From Leptospiraceae bacterium (lineage in GTDB: Bacteria > Spirochaetota > Leptospiria > Leptospirales > Leptospiraceae), in contig JACKPA010000005.1 of NCBI GenBank assembly GCA_024233865.1, positions 124,001-188,000 on the forward strand: a DNA stretch of 64,000 bases, read 5' to 3'. Below the pieces are notes generated by a model. It was not told the origin of the DNA, did no database searches, and was given only the letters and a program-made list of their open reading frames with translations. Numbering within the stretch: position 1 is the first letter of the stretch; the number at the start of each line of letters is the position of its first letter. The translations under genes were made by a program, and so were the position numbers. This document shows, piece by piece, positions 1 to 9,101 of the stretch.

Positions 1-423
1 TAATAGGTCTTCCTTCGAGGAAACATAAAATGTAAATCCGTCTATTTCGATTTTATCCGCATTTTTTGATAATTCCGGAAATGCTTTTGGGTATTTTAAA
101 AAAATATCAATTTGAAGAGGACTATTGCCAGATACAAAGGTAAAAACCAAAGCTCCTTTTGTATTTATCCATTCTTCCCTTTTTCTCTCATCTAATAGAC
201 TTTCGGCTGGCTCTGGAATTCGTGGGTTTAAATCAAATTTTTTTGCCACTTGTAATATTTTTTCAAGGTTTTGTTTTTCAAAAGATATGGCTATATCCAG
301 GTCATAAGTTGCCCTTTCCACTCCTTGCAAAACGCAGGCAATCCCGCCGCATATTACAAATTGAACCCCCACACCGGAGAGTTCTTTTAGCAGTTCAAAC
401 AACTCGTCTTCCTTTATATCCAT
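1..423 (-). CDS. Nucleotidyltransferase-fold protein (AbiEii/DUF6036-like), 3' end outside window
   Basis: Reading leftwards from the ATG at 421-423, an open frame of 141 codons runs off the window. The start MDIKEDELFELLKEL leads into CGGIACVLQGVERATYDLDIAI, that is, a GG followed about 13 residues later by DLDI. This is the hG[GS]...Dh[DE]h signature of the nucleotidyltransferase fold seen in AbiEii-type toxins and DUF6036 proteins. Only the N-terminal part is visible. It starts 9 bases after the glpD stop on the same strand. I saw no antitoxin gene beside it, so a toxin role is not supported; the fold assignment is fairly firm, the function is not. Confidence 0.7.
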   Translation of the reverse strand, partial: MDIKEDELFELLKELSGVGVQFVICGGIACVLQGVERATYDLDIAISFEKQNLEKILQVAKKFDLNPRIPEPAESLLDERKREEWINTKGALVFTFVSGNSPLQIDIFLKYPKAFPELSKNADKIEIDGFTFYVSSKEDLL

Positions 424-432
424 GGAGTAAGT

Positions 433-2040
433 TTAATTACTGATTGTATTTTGAAGAGATTCGATTAAGTCTTTTGCCTTTTTTAAATCGCTTTCTTTTG
501 TTTCCTTTGACCAATTTAATTCTCTTGCTAATGTATCATTGATAGGTTGAATCATCTTTTCTGCCATTTTCAAGTCAAGAAATAAAATACGCAACCTTCT
601 TCCAAGAATATCTAAAGTTGTAAGAGCAAATTCCGATTGAATAGCGTAGATCGCTTCTTCCATGAAGAAACTACAGCCTTGGATGATTTCTACCGGTTGT
701 TTGCCCAATACATTAAAAACCTCACCACCGTAGTAATTTCGTAATCTTTTGGAAGTTTCATGGGATATATTATAGGTTTGAGAGATTGTTAAGTGCAGAT
801 TTTCGTTATAGCCTTCTTTTCCTAAAAACTCAAAATCGTAAGTTGAGCAATCAGCAATTGGCATTAATTTTCCTACTTCAATGAGCTTATTAGTAAGGTC
901 TTCTGCCATTTGACGGAAAGTAGACCATTTCCCACCACCCATAGTCACTAAACCGGAATCCGATACAACGATCATTTCCTCGCGGGATATGTTTTTGGTA
1001 TCAAAATCACCGGATAAAGAAATCAAAGGTCTAAGACCGGAAAAAACGGACAAAATATCGTCTTTTGTAAGCTTGCTTTCCAGATATTCATTTCCTGTTT
1101 TGAGCAAAAAGTCCACTTCTTCTTTTAGAGGAAGAGGTTCTTCCGAAATTTTTTCAATATAGGTATCGGTTGTTCCCATGACAACATGGTCTTCCCATGG
1201 TAAAACAAAAACAACCCTTCCATCAGACGTTTTGGGAATTATCATGGCGGTGTGGCAGGGAACTTTTTCTTTTGGGAATACAAGGTGTATACCTTGGCTA
1301 GGAGCAAGAATTGGTTTGCAGTTTGGCTCATCCATTTTTCGTATTTCATCAATATGAACCCCGGTAGTATTGACAACCACCTTTGCCTTGACTTCGATTT
1401 CTTTACCAGAAAGTATATCTCGAACTTTGGCACCGATAATTTTGCCATTTTCTTTGATTAGGCTTTCTAGTTTTACCTTATTACAAACGCAAGCACCAGC
1501 CATTTCCGCAGATTTTGCTAAAATTACGTTTAGTCTTGAATCATTGAATTGAGCATCATAATAAGAAACTCCACCTGTTAGCTTATTTTTGTTAATAGCT
1601 GGAAAATCATTCACTACATCATTTTTGCTCAGCATTCTGTGGTTTGGCAATCCGCTTTGACCGGCAAGAACATCATACATTGTCAAACCTATAGTGTAAT
1701 AGGATTTTTCAAAAAGTTTGTAGGTAGGAAGAACAAATTTTAAGGGTTTTACGAGGTGTGGAGCATTATTGAGCAGCCTTTTTCGTTCCCGTAGAGCTTC
1801 TCGAATTAAACCAAAATGAAATTGCCCAAGGTATCTAACACCACCATGGATAAGTTTGGTAGATCGACTTGATGTTCCTGCGGAAAAATCCACACTTTCA
1901 ATTAAAGCAACATTTAATCCTCTAAGTGCTGCGTCGTGAGCTGTCCCCGATCCGGTTGCTCCTCCTCCAATTATCAAACAATCAAAAACAACCTTTCCCA
2001 ATCGTTCTATTTGATTTTTACGAGGCACGTTTTCTGACAT
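433..2040 (-). CDS. glpD: Aerobic glycerol-3-phosphate dehydrogenase (FAD)
   Basis: The 535-residue protein fits the GlpD family length. It oxidises sn-glycerol-3-phosphate to dihydroxyacetone phosphate and passes electrons to the quinone pool at the inner membrane face. The N-terminal FAD-binding Rossmann motif GGGATGSGTAHDAALRG lies at about residues 25-41, followed by the family motif SSRSTKLIHGGVRYL near residue 57. PWEDHVVMGTTDT in the middle and the C-terminal helical domain are also typical. The ATG at 2040 has GGAG seven bases upstream. No glpF or glpK lies beside it, so it is probably a single transcription unit, possibly reading on into the next minus-strand gene. Glycerol and glycerophosphodiester catabolism is expected in spirochaetes that live on lipids. 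Confidence 0.95.
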   Translation of the reverse strand: MSENVPRKNQIERLGKVVFDCLIIGGGATGSGTAHDAALRGLNVALIESVDFSAGTSSRSTKLIHGGVRYLGQFHFGLIREALRERKRLLNNAPHLVKPLKFVLPTYKLFEKSYYTIGLTMYDVLAGQSGLPNHRMLSKNDVVNDFPAINKNKLTGGVSYYDAQFNDSRLNVILAKSAEMAGACVCNKVKLESLIKENGKIIGAKVRDILSGKEIEVKAKVVVNTTGVHIDEIRKMDEPNCKPILAPSQGIHLVFPKEKVPCHTAMIIPKTSDGRVVFVLPWEDHVVMGTTDTYIEKISEEPLPLKEEVDFLLKTGNEYLESKLTKDDILSVFSGLRPLISLSGDFDTKNISREEMIVVSDSGLVTMGGGKWSTFRQMAEDLTNKLIEVGKLMPIADCSTYDFEFLGKEGYNENLHLTISQTYNISHETSKRLRNYYGGEVFNVLGKQPVEIIQGCSFFMEEAIYAIQSEFALTTLDILGRRLRILFLDLKMAEKMIQPINDTLARELNWSKETKESDLKKAKDLIESLQNTISN

Positions 2041-2181
2041 GGAGTTTCTCCTTTTTTTTGTTTAGGTCAAGACTTGCTTTGCATAGATTTTGATCTATAA
2101 ATATTTGTTATCTTATAGAAAATTCTCTAATGAACCCATGGCGGGTTTCATGATAAATGTTTAACTTTAATAACTATTGTG

Positions 2182-2205
2182 TAGGGGCACGATGTCGTGC
2201 CCCTA
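2182..2205. repeat. Perfect 11-bp-arm palindrome, GGGGCACGA family
   Basis: TAGGGGCACGA (2182-2192) and TCGTGCCCCTA (2195-2205) are exact reverse complements around a 2-base centre, in the gap between glpD and the repeat-rich gene. A half copy (TCGTGCCCCTA) recurs at 35467-35477 after the HAD phosphatase gene. No T-run follows on either side, so it is not a classical terminator; a dispersed REP-like palindrome fits better. Confidence 0.75.
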
Positions 2206-2305
2206 TGGGCTCAAAGAAAACACTTCTTTTTTATGGTAGAAAGACGCTCTTTAGAAATAAATAATATATCAGGTTGATACGTATTGTATTCATCAAAATA
2301 TACAT

Positions 2306-4684
2306 CTATCCACCTTTTGCCATCAGGTATTTTTCGAGAAATTCGGATATATCGGTAATATTCCTGTCGATCATCTTTTTTAATTCCGGTGGAATATTCT
2401 GTGCTTCGATAACTCTATAGTAGTTTAGAGCGTTTTTTAACATTTTTCTTCGAGCAAATTCTTGAGCTTTTAGAAGCATTGATTTATATTTATAATAAGA
2501 ATATTCCATAATACTATAATCCTTAGAAAACTTAAACGAATCCGGAATTTTATTAAAATCATAAGTTAGGGTTAAAAATGGAGCATCGTCCACTTCTGGA
2601 GGTTTGAGTTCTAATATACCATGAATAACTTTTTCCGGTTCCGGTGGCTCTGCTTCTTCTACCTTGTCAATCATGTCATCTACATCAGGACCTTCGGGAA
2701 GTTCGGAAGGAAGTTCCCCAAAATCTCCTTCAATAACTATGTCGGGTGGCTCGTAATCTTCTAGATCTTTTGCTCTTTCTTCCAAATGTTTGGATAAATA
2801 AATATCTCTTGGAGCCGGAAGTTCCATCGTTTCTAAATCCGGAGTAACTTCTTCATAGGCGATTACCTCTTTAGATGAGATACCTTCTTCTGTTTCCCAT
2901 TTTTCATTGGCAGCTTCTGGAAGGCTTACCCTCTTTAGTCTTTCTTCGGTAATGGACACAAGCTCATTGGGTGTCGGGAGTCCTTGTTTTGGAACCGGAA
3001 GAGACTCAAGTAAGTTTTGAGCTTTTTGTTGCAAGTCGCTGGACAAGAAAATATCATCTGCTTCCGGTAGTTTTAAAGTTTCCAGCTCCGGTTTGGTTTC
3101 TTGGTAGTACAAAACGTTTTCGTTAAAAGGTAACCAACGTTCTTCTTCTGATTCTGGTAGGTTTATTTTTTTTATTTCTGTTTCTGGGATCCAAGACGGT
3201 TTTGGTAGTGCTTCTGCTGTTGCTTGCTCGGTGTTTGCTGCTGGCGGAGCATAAGCACCTCCATTTCCACCAGCTAAAGAAGGAATTCCCCCTCCACCAC
3301 CGGTGAATTGCCCTCCTTCTCCTAACAAGCCACTTTCTTTCGCTTCTCCCTTTATGCTTTCCAAAAATTGCTCTCTCTCGTCTAGAAGATTATCTTCTCT
3401 TCTGTCTCTTCCGGCTCTTCTTTCTACTCCATCCGGTGGTCCAAGGTCTTCTTTTCGCCGATCATTCTTCTTTCTTCTGTCAGTTAAAGGTAATTGGTTA
3501 AATTTTGACCAATCACTCGAAAAATATACGCTACTTAAAAAATCATTCAGAGGATTGTACAGCTGACCACTTGAAAATCCTCTATCTTCAATGGAATCTT
3601 CTTCTTTTCTGTCAGATATTTTATCTTTTTTTACTTCCGGTTTAAAAGGCACTCCTTCTTTATTTAAGGTTTCTTTTAAATCATCTAAGGCAAGGTTTGT
3701 TGTTTTTTCTTCACCGGAAGCATCTTTTTTGGTTTGTTGTATGGAAATACCGCCACTGTTTCCGGCTTTACTTTCAATTTCCGAAGTTTTGGATATTTCG
3801 GCATCGCCTCCGGCAATACTAATATTGATTCCTCCAATAGAAGTACCGCTAGTTTGAAATGTTGCTGGATTCGTAGGGACAGGTGTAACACCTCCTGTCC
3901 CCGTTCCTGCTGCCGGTTGCCCAGTCCCGGTAACTGCCGGTTGCCCTGTTCCGGCAACTGCCGGTTGACCTGTTCCGGCAACTGCCGGTTGCCCAGTCCC
4001 AGTAACTGCCGGTTGACCAGTTCCGGTAACTGCCGGTTGCCCAGTCCCAGTAACTGCCGGTTGACCTGTCCCGGTAACTGCCGGTTGACCTGTCCCGGTA
4101 ACTGCCGGTTGACCAGTCCCAGTAACTGCCGGTTGACCAGTCCCAGTAACTGCCGGTTGACCAGTCCCAGTAACTGCCGGTTGACCTATAGGGACAGGTG
4201 TAACACCTGTCCCTGCACTAGTGGTTGTTGACATTCCTCCGAATATACTAGCCGTTGCAGATTGTGCTTGTGATTCAATGTCCTGAGCTATCGTTCCGCC
4301 TTGGGAGGATGTTTGCGTTGATTTATTTAGTTCTACTTCAGTTTCTGCAACCTCAGTTTTAACTTTCCTTTTTTTCCATTTTGTTTTATTAATTTCGCTA
4401 TTATCTACAATTTTTTCAATGTCTTCAATATTTTGCTCTATTTTTTCTATAATTTCAGAATCATGAATTTTTGATAAAACTCTATTGTAAATTTCTATAG
4501 AACTTAAAAAATGACCCTTTTTAAACATTGATTCGGCATTGATAAGAGGTCGCCTATGGAAAAAAGACGATGAACCTTTAGGGATGATTTCGTCAACTTC
4601 ATAAGAGAGCAAATGAGTTGTATCTTGTTTATTATTTTTTCGTGAATTTTTCGTTATTTTTATTTTTGAGGTTTCTGAATCCAT
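2306..4684 (-). CDS. Repeat-rich TPR-like protein with (TGTGQPAV)n tract, function unknown
   Basis: 792 residues, no signal peptide. In order: a short TPR-like segment (SMFKKGHFLSSIEIYNRVL, about residues 53-71); a low-complexity tract of twelve copies of an 8-residue unit TGTGQPAV (about 162-258); a basic stretch with DRRKKNDRR and ERRAGRDRR (about 400-430); two related modules of about 57 residues (one with INLPESEEERW and LKLPEADDIFLS, the other with VSLPEAANEKW and MELPAPRDIYLS); and a C-terminal TPR-like pair (about 730-790). I do not recognise a family. The modular layout with charged and Pro/Glu-rich linkers suggests a scaffold or cell-surface/periplasm-facing adaptor, but this is inference. 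The ATG at 4684 is preceded by GGAAA. Confidence 0.8.
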   Translation of the reverse strand: MDSETSKIKITKNSRKNNKQDTTHLLSYEVDEIIPKGSSSFFHRRPLINAESMFKKGHFLSSIEIYNRVLSKIHDSEIIEKIEQNIEDIEKIVDNSEINKTKWKKRKVKTEVAETEVELNKSTQTSSQGGTIAQDIESQAQSATASIFGGMSTTTSAGTGVTPVPIGQPAVTGTGQPAVTGTGQPAVTGTGQPAVTGTGQPAVTGTGQPAVTGTGQPAVTGTGQPAVTGTGQPAVAGTGQPAVAGTGQPAVTGTGQPAAGTGTGGVTPVPTNPATFQTSGTSIGGINISIAGGDAEISKTSEIESKAGNSGGISIQQTKKDASGEEKTTNLALDDLKETLNKEGVPFKPEVKKDKISDRKEEDSIEDRGFSSGQLYNPLNDFLSSVYFSSDWSKFNQLPLTDRRKKNDRRKEDLGPPDGVERRAGRDRREDNLLDEREQFLESIKGEAKESGLLGEGGQFTGGGGGIPSLAGGNGGAYAPPAANTEQATAEALPKPSWIPETEIKKINLPESEEERWLPFNENVLYYQETKPELETLKLPEADDIFLSSDLQQKAQNLLESLPVPKQGLPTPNELVSITEERLKRVSLPEAANEKWETEEGISSKEVIAYEEVTPDLETMELPAPRDIYLSKHLEERAKDLEDYEPPDIVIEGDFGELPSELPEGPDVDDMIDKVEEAEPPEPEKVIHGILELKPPEVDDAPFLTLTYDFNKIPDSFKFSKDYSIMEYSYYKYKSMLLKAQEFARRKMLKNALNYYRVIEAQNIPPELKKMIDRNITDISEFLEKYLMAKGG
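3912..4199. repeat. 24-bp tandem repeat, 12 copies, inside coding sequence
   Basis: The unit begins GCCGGTTG and recurs at a strict 24-base spacing from about 3912 to 4176. Units vary at a few silent or conservative positions (GACCAGTCCCAGTAACT against GCCCTGTTCCGGCAACT). Each unit encodes eight residues, so copy-number change keeps the reading frame. There are no unique spacers, so it is not a CRISPR array. Confidence 0.95.
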
Positions 4685-4710
4685 TTTCCTTTCCTCTCGC
4701 TAAGCATACA

Positions 4711-4760
4711 TTTTGACTGTGCTCAAGTATCCCAACGCTCCTTCTAAGCGTAGTCAAAGG
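4711..4760. repeat. Inverted pair of the TTCGACTACGCTC-type repeat core
   Basis: TTTTGACTGTGCTCAAG (4711-4727) and CTAAGCGTAGTCAAAGG (4744-4760) are near reverse complements. The core matches the repeat also seen at 6500-6527 and in the transposase remnant at 41966-42250. It lies just upstream of the repeat-rich gene on the minus strand. Confidence 0.5.
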
Positions 4761-4891
4761 GAACAAAGTCGGTTTTTTGCCATGCCAATTGCAAGTATAA
4801 TAAAAATATAGTTTAGTTTCAATATCTTTTAATCCATATCCGACATAAATTTTGCTTGACAAAATTAAATAAATATTGCTTTCTACTCTAT

Positions 4892-5296
4892 ATGAAGACG
4901 GCTACCAAAAAGAATTTAAGTTTTGCGTCCAGTCCAGACAATCCAGATGGGCTGCAGCTTAAGATTACTTTTGACGAAGATACTAAAACAGCTTATGGAG
5001 ATTTTACTTGTCCTTTCAAGTTTCAAGGATTTCCGGATATGATTCATCCAGGAGTGATCGCTACAATTTTGGATGAAATTATGATTAAAATCAATGAGGC
5101 AATGAATTTTGATACAATGACAGGTGAACTAACTATTCGATATCTTCAACCTGCATTTATTAATGAACCTCTACACCTTAGAGGTTGGTTCGTAAAAAAG
5201 AACAAAAAAATAATAGAAAATAGAGCGGAAATTGAAAATGAGATTGGCAAAATAGTGGCTCGAGGAAAAGGTAAATATATGGAGAATGGCGAGTAG
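4892..5296 (+). CDS. Hotdog-fold thioesterase (PaaI/4HBT-like)
   Basis: About 134 residues from the ATG at 4892, the usual size for a single hotdog domain. The stretch FPDMIHPGVIATILDEIM resembles the catalytic helix region of PaaI/4HBT-type acyl-CoA thioesterases (HxGxxxTxxDE): the H, G, T and DE are in place. TGELTIRYLQPAFINEPL matches the following strand. A TTG at 4856 would add 12 residues (MTKLNKYCFLLY) that do not look like part of the fold, so the ATG is preferred, although no clear ribosome binding site is present. It probably hydrolyses an acyl-CoA thioester in the cytoplasm; the substrate is unknown. It is followed by a tRNA gene. Confidence 0.75.
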   Translation: MKTATKKNLSFASSPDNPDGLQLKITFDEDTKTAYGDFTCPFKFQGFPDMIHPGVIATILDEIMIKINEAMNFDTMTGELTIRYLQPAFINEPLHLRGWFVKKNKKIIENRAEIENEIGKIVARGKGKYMENGE

Positions 5297-5314
5297 CGCT
5301 GTTTATATTATATT

Positions 5315-5399
<85 letters not shown>

Positions 5400-5456
5400 T
5401 TTTAGTGTTATAATCCAAATTCCAATTTTATATGATTCCGATTTCAGGTTGTTATT

Positions 5457-6485
5457 ATGAAATTTCTCCGTTTGTCGGTAATCTCTTTTTTATTTATAAT
5501 TATCATAACATCAGTTGTTGTTTATGGTATCAAATTTTCCCTTGCCAGATTGTCGGTTTTGGAAGATCCATTATACCCCCAAGAGGATCCAAAGTATTTT
5601 AAAAGACCTTTAGGTAGACAATCCGTTTGGATGAAGTTACGAAATGTAAATTTTAGATTTACAGACAAAATTAGTCTAAAAATAGACAATTTGGTAGCTG
5701 AGTTAACTCCTCTCACTACCAATGGTATAGTTAATTTTGATGATATTAATTCTTTCAAAATTGATGTAAAAGAAGGAGAAGCTTATTTAAAAGTTTCCGT
5801 GATGGAACACATTTTCAAGGATCATATCTTTAATTATGATGGTTCACCTCTTAGATTAAAATCCATACAACTTTTACCTCCTAGTCCAAACAATGAGAAT
5901 CTCATGCGGTTAGAAGGAGAACTAAAATTTGGAATGTGGCTTGGCTTTGAAATGACCGGAAATATAAAATTAGATAAACAAAACAATAAAATCATTATTG
6001 CAACTGAAAAAATTAAAACTCTAGGTAATCCTTTTACAAAACCACTGTTAGGTATTGTGGGTCTTAATTTACAAAAGCTGCTTCCTGTTCCCAAAGGACG
6101 TGGCATTGTGATTGAACAAAACAAAATCATTGTAAGCCCTTATAAACTTTTTCCACCTCCGGCTTTATCCGGAGAAATAATCGAATTGAAAGGGGTCAAA
6201 GATAACCTATATTTGAAATTTGGCAGTCCCCAAAAAATATATTTTCCGGCCATGCCCAAACAGAATGTTTCCAATTTTTTATTTTTATACAAAGGAGAAG
6301 TCAAATTCGGAAAATTGTATATGGTTGATACGGTTTTGGAAATGATAGATAAAGATCCATCTGATGAGTTCGATTTCTATTTGGCAAAATATTTCCAAAC
6401 TCTTACTCGCGGAGGACAGGCTCTTATACAGCCGGACAGATCGGTTGTTGTTGAATTACCAGACTATTCGGATGTTTTTAAATAA
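5457..6485 (+). CDS. Membrane-anchored protein of unknown function
   Basis: 342 residues with one N-terminal hydrophobic segment (about residues 4-24) and then a soluble, beta-rich domain without cysteines. Such a signal-anchor plus large exported domain would place the bulk of the protein in the periplasm. I recognise no family. The ATG at 5457 has only a weak upstream purine run. It is followed by a palindrome at 6500-6527 that separates it from the converging CAP-domain gene. Confidence 0.75.
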   Translation: MKFLRLSVISFLFIIIITSVVVYGIKFSLARLSVLEDPLYPQEDPKYFKRPLGRQSVWMKLRNVNFRFTDKISLKIDNLVAELTPLTTNGIVNFDDINSFKIDVKEGEAYLKVSVMEHIFKDHIFNYDGSPLRLKSIQLLPPSPNNENLMRLEGELKFGMWLGFEMTGNIKLDKQNNKIIIATEKIKTLGNPFTKPLLGIVGLNLQKLLPVPKGRGIVIEQNKIIVSPYKLFPPPALSGEIIELKGVKDNLYLKFGSPQKIYFPAMPKQNVSNFLFLYKGEVKFGKLYMVDTVLEMIDKDPSDEFDFYLAKYFQTLTRGGQALIQPDRSVVVELPDYSDVFK

Positions 6486-6499
6486 ATAGTATATAAATA

Positions 6500-6527
6500 C
6501 GGACATTTCGACTACGCTCAATGTCCG
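6500..6527. repeat. Palindromic element with core TCGACTACGCTC between convergent genes
   Basis: CGGACATT (6500-6507) and AATGTCCG (6520-6527) are exact reverse complements around TCGACTACGCTC. Its position between two convergent genes would let the hairpin act as a bidirectional terminator or mRNA end. The same core occurs at 4711-4760 and, with different arms, in the remnant at 41966-42250. Confidence 0.7.
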
Positions 6528-6547
6528 AAAAGCTTCTAAATGTCCTC

Positions 6548-7048
6548 TTAATAAGGTTTTTGTCCCGAATAATTTCCCGGAGGATCATAGTTGCAAACCC
6601 AAATTTCCGAATTACCACAAGAAGCATAACCACACCCAAGTCTTTGGGAATCTCTCCAAACAACTTGTGTGTAGTGTCCGCAAACTCCCGAACAACTGTT
6701 ACTTGCATAGTCATAATCCTTTATTTCGTTGTACCAGTCATCAACAACATCTTGAGGCGATAAATGTTGTCCACTTGCCCATGCTAAATTTTCTCCATAT
6801 TTATTGTTGCTCCTGTGCTGCATATCACAACCCCTGTTTGCTAGCGTATCAGCCCATTCTTGGGCAAAGGAAGCAAGGTCATTGTCCCATGTTAGAGACG
6901 GAACTCCAGTGCTAGACCGATACCCATTATGGGCTGATGTCATTCCACCAATTTCACTTGGAGCACTTACGGTTTCTTTCATTCGAGAGGCAGCCCCACA
7001 ACCAATCAAATATACGGATAATAAAATTAAGCAAAACAATTTTTTCAT
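6548..7048 (-). CDS. CAP/SCP-PR1 domain lipoprotein
   Basis: 166 residues. The start MKKLFCLILLSVYLIGC is a lipoprotein signal with the acylated cysteine at about residue 17. The rest is a compact CAP (SCP/PR-1) domain: AHNGYRSSTGVPSLTWDNDLA, YGENLAWASG, WYNEI and the signature GHYTQVVWRDSQRLGCG, which together supply the conserved His/Glu/Glu/His cavity residues. Bacterial CAP proteins are secreted; roles proposed include protease-like or lipid-binding activity, and none can be chosen here. It should sit on the outer membrane or periplasmic face. The ATG at 7048 has AGGAGAA upstream. Confidence 0.92.
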   Translation of the reverse strand: MKKLFCLILLSVYLIGCGAASRMKETVSAPSEIGGMTSAHNGYRSSTGVPSLTWDNDLASFAQEWADTLANRGCDMQHRSNNKYGENLAWASGQHLSPQDVVDDWYNEIKDYDYASNSCSGVCGHYTQVVWRDSQRLGCGYASCGNSEIWVCNYDPPGNYSGQKPY

Positions 7049-7392
7049 ATTTTCTCCTAATTATAGTTTGATACCATTTGACAATAGCTTTATCATTACG
7101 ACATTTACAAGCAATTATATTAAATCAACTCATAACCTAATAACACCTTGGATTGGACTAAATTGTATAATTTGCAATCTACCCATGGCTCTGTAAAACA
7201 TATTAATTGAAGTATTTTATCAGATTTTTAATTTTAATTGAACATTATTTAACTGAATTTTTTATTGTGGTTATACTTGAAAATTCTAAAGTTTAATGTT
7301 TATCATAATAACTTTTGAATAAAGCTAATAAATCAACCTGTTATATTTAGTATAATGAACTAGAGCGATTTTTTATAAAGGATTGGTAAATA
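7049..7392. promoter_or_regulatory. Divergent intergenic region with a -10-like TATAAT
   Basis: 344 bases without a gene between two divergently transcribed genes. TATAAT at 7351-7356 and AAAGGA at 7377-7382 precede the ATG at 7393 and are a plausible -10 box and ribosome binding site for the P83/100 gene. No convincing -35 box at the expected spacing was seen. The rest is AT-rich with no recognisable structure. Confidence 0.4.
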
Positions 7393-9093
7393 ATGATAAA
7401 AACTGTTACTGTAAATATTTTATTCTATTTTCTAATTTTGGCTACCCATTCGGTTTTTCCCCAGGGTAAACCAACAATTGCAGAAAAAGAAATCAAAGGT
7501 TCCCCAACTATCGATTTTTTAAATAAAACTATTATAAGAGCAAATGATGCTACGAAGCAGAATGATATAAATACCGGCAAGAAACTAGCAGAATTAATCG
7601 CTCAAATCCCAAATAAAATCCATTCGGTTGATAAAGTGAATCTCCAACGGATATCACCAACCAAGGATTCATTCGGAGGAGATATTATCACAATTGCTCC
7701 AGAAAAGAATTTTGGACATATCAATCGCTTTCATCGAATTATCACCGGCTACATACAATCAGCTTTCCAGTATGATCAGAAGGACGCTGATTTAATATCT
7801 CGCTACATCATATATTATAACGGACTCCATAGAAAACACTTGGAATATTTTAAAAAGAAATACACTTCTCCTTTAGCTGAACACCTTAACTCCAAATACG
7901 TGGGAATCAGTACAAACTACAAAGAATGGCCAGGAAAAACTCAAATAATTATTCCAATTGAAATCGGTGCCACTAACAAAAAAGATATTCAACTAGAAGA
8001 GTTAAAAGACGAGGTTACCAAGATAATCGAAAACAAGCCGGATGGTGCTGAAATTAAAAAGAAGTTTGACGACATTATCGAAACAAAAATTAAAAAAGAT
8101 AAAGAAGTCATCAAAGAAGAAAAAGAGGAAATTGCAAAAGCAGAAGATGAAGTCACCAAAAAGGCTGAAAAAATAGAAGAAAAACTGGATGAATTGAAAA
8201 AAAATCCGGAAGAGAACAAAGAAGAAATAGCCAAAGTAGAAAAAGAAAAACAAGACATTGAAAAAGAAAAAGAGGATATTGAAGCCAAAAAGGACGAAAT
8301 CCAAGAAAAAGAAGAAATACTAACCCAAAAAGAAAAATCAAACCAAGAGAAAGAGACAAAAAAAGAAGACTCTCCTAAAGATGAAACTACGGATGCAGTA
8401 GCCAAGCTAGAACCGGAAAAAGAAGATGTACCTCCTAAACCGGAAACACCCGAAGAAAAATTAGATAAAGTTGAAAAAGAGCTTGAGGCAACCAAACAAG
8501 AATTGGAAGAAAAAAAAGAAGAAGAAAAAAAGAAGAGTGAATATTCACCCAATGTGTTAGATAACAAGATTGTTTTTCTAAAAACAACAAAATACTTAGA
8601 TAAAGGTCACTATAATAATGAAATCCATTTGATCGACCCGGAAAATGACGATAGCATCCTAAAAAGTGAATATACAAATATATGTGGGAAGTCCTTTCAG
8701 ATTTTCAATGAGCAGGTGCTTGTTTTAGGTTATAATGATACACACGAAAACAGCCACAAGCTCGCTTTACTAAATAAAAAGGATCTAAAATTCCAAGCTA
8801 TGTCAAAAGCTTTTGTTTTTTGGAGAACTCCCATGATCATTATGAAATCCCCTAATAGTGGTGAAGAAGAATTGTATGCTTTTGAAGAGGATGGTGAAAA
8901 ATACTTTCTCGCTCGTTTTGACAAAGATTTAAAAAGAGTAGCTCGCTCTAATGAAGAAATCAATCCGAATTCTAGTGTAACATTTTTTGGTACAAAAATT
9001 TACATAACGGCAAAGGAAGATTCTGCTAATAAAACAGGAATCCAAGTTTTATCCAGAGACGAGTTAAAAACAATCAAAAGAATTGTTCCTTAA
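7393..9093 (+). CDS. P83/100-family exported protein
   Basis: 566 residues. A signal peptide (about residues 1-23) is followed by a conserved N-terminal domain (SPTIDFLNKTIIRANDATKQ, SFGGDIITIAP, FHRIITGYIQSAFQYDQKDA) that resembles the Borrelia P83/100 antigen and its Leptospira homologues. A long Lys/Glu-rich coiled coil occupies about residues 200-390, then a C-terminal beta-rich domain (VLDNKIVFLKTTKYL onwards) also seen in P83/100. The family is essentially spirochaetal; in Borrelia it is a protoplasmic-cylinder-associated immunodominant antigen of unknown function. The next gene starts 8 bases after the stop, so the two are probably co-transcribed. Confidence 0.88.
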   Translation: MIKTVTVNILFYFLILATHSVFPQGKPTIAEKEIKGSPTIDFLNKTIIRANDATKQNDINTGKKLAELIAQIPNKIHSVDKVNLQRISPTKDSFGGDIITIAPEKNFGHINRFHRIITGYIQSAFQYDQKDADLISRYIIYYNGLHRKHLEYFKKKYTSPLAEHLNSKYVGISTNYKEWPGKTQIIIPIEIGATNKKDIQLEELKDEVTKIIENKPDGAEIKKKFDDIIETKIKKDKEVIKEEKEEIAKAEDEVTKKAEKIEEKLDELKKNPEENKEEIAKVEKEKQDIEKEKEDIEAKKDEIQEKEEILTQKEKSNQEKETKKEDSPKDETTDAVAKLEPEKEDVPPKPETPEEKLDKVEKELEATKQELEEKKEEEKKKSEYSPNVLDNKIVFLKTTKYLDKGHYNNEIHLIDPENDDSILKSEYTNICGKSFQIFNEQVLVLGYNDTHENSHKLALLNKKDLKFQAMSKAFVFWRTPMIIMKSPNSGEEELYAFEEDGEKYFLARFDKDLKRVARSNEEINPNSSVTFFGTKIYITAKEDSANKTGIQVLSRDELKTIKRIVP

Positions 9094-9101
9094 ACATATT
9101 G

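Noticed and set aside
1..423. Toxin-antitoxin pair with the AbiEii-like gene
   Set aside because: No AbiEi-like or other antitoxin gene is visible; the neighbour is glpD.
2182..2205. Rho-independent terminator
   Set aside because: Strong palindrome but no T-run on either strand and a dispersed half copy elsewhere, so it is listed as a repeat.
3912..4199. CRISPR array
   Set aside because: Regular 24-bp spacing without any unique spacers; it encodes a repeat peptide.
3734..4231. Open frame of 165 codons on the plus strand with CRLTSPSN repeats
   Set aside because: It is the antisense reading of the 24-bp repeat tract of the 792-residue gene; no start signal, and the composition is an artefact of the repeat.
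4856..4891. Extended TTG start for the thioesterase, or a TTGACA promoter box
   Set aside because: The 12 extra residues do not look like part of the fold, and no -10 box lies at 16-18 bases from TTGACA.
7989..8567. 192-codon Ser/Phe-rich open frame opposite the P83/100 coiled coil
   Set aside because: Antisense of a Lys/Glu-rich coiled coil always gives long Ser/Phe frames; no ribosome binding site and no homology pattern.
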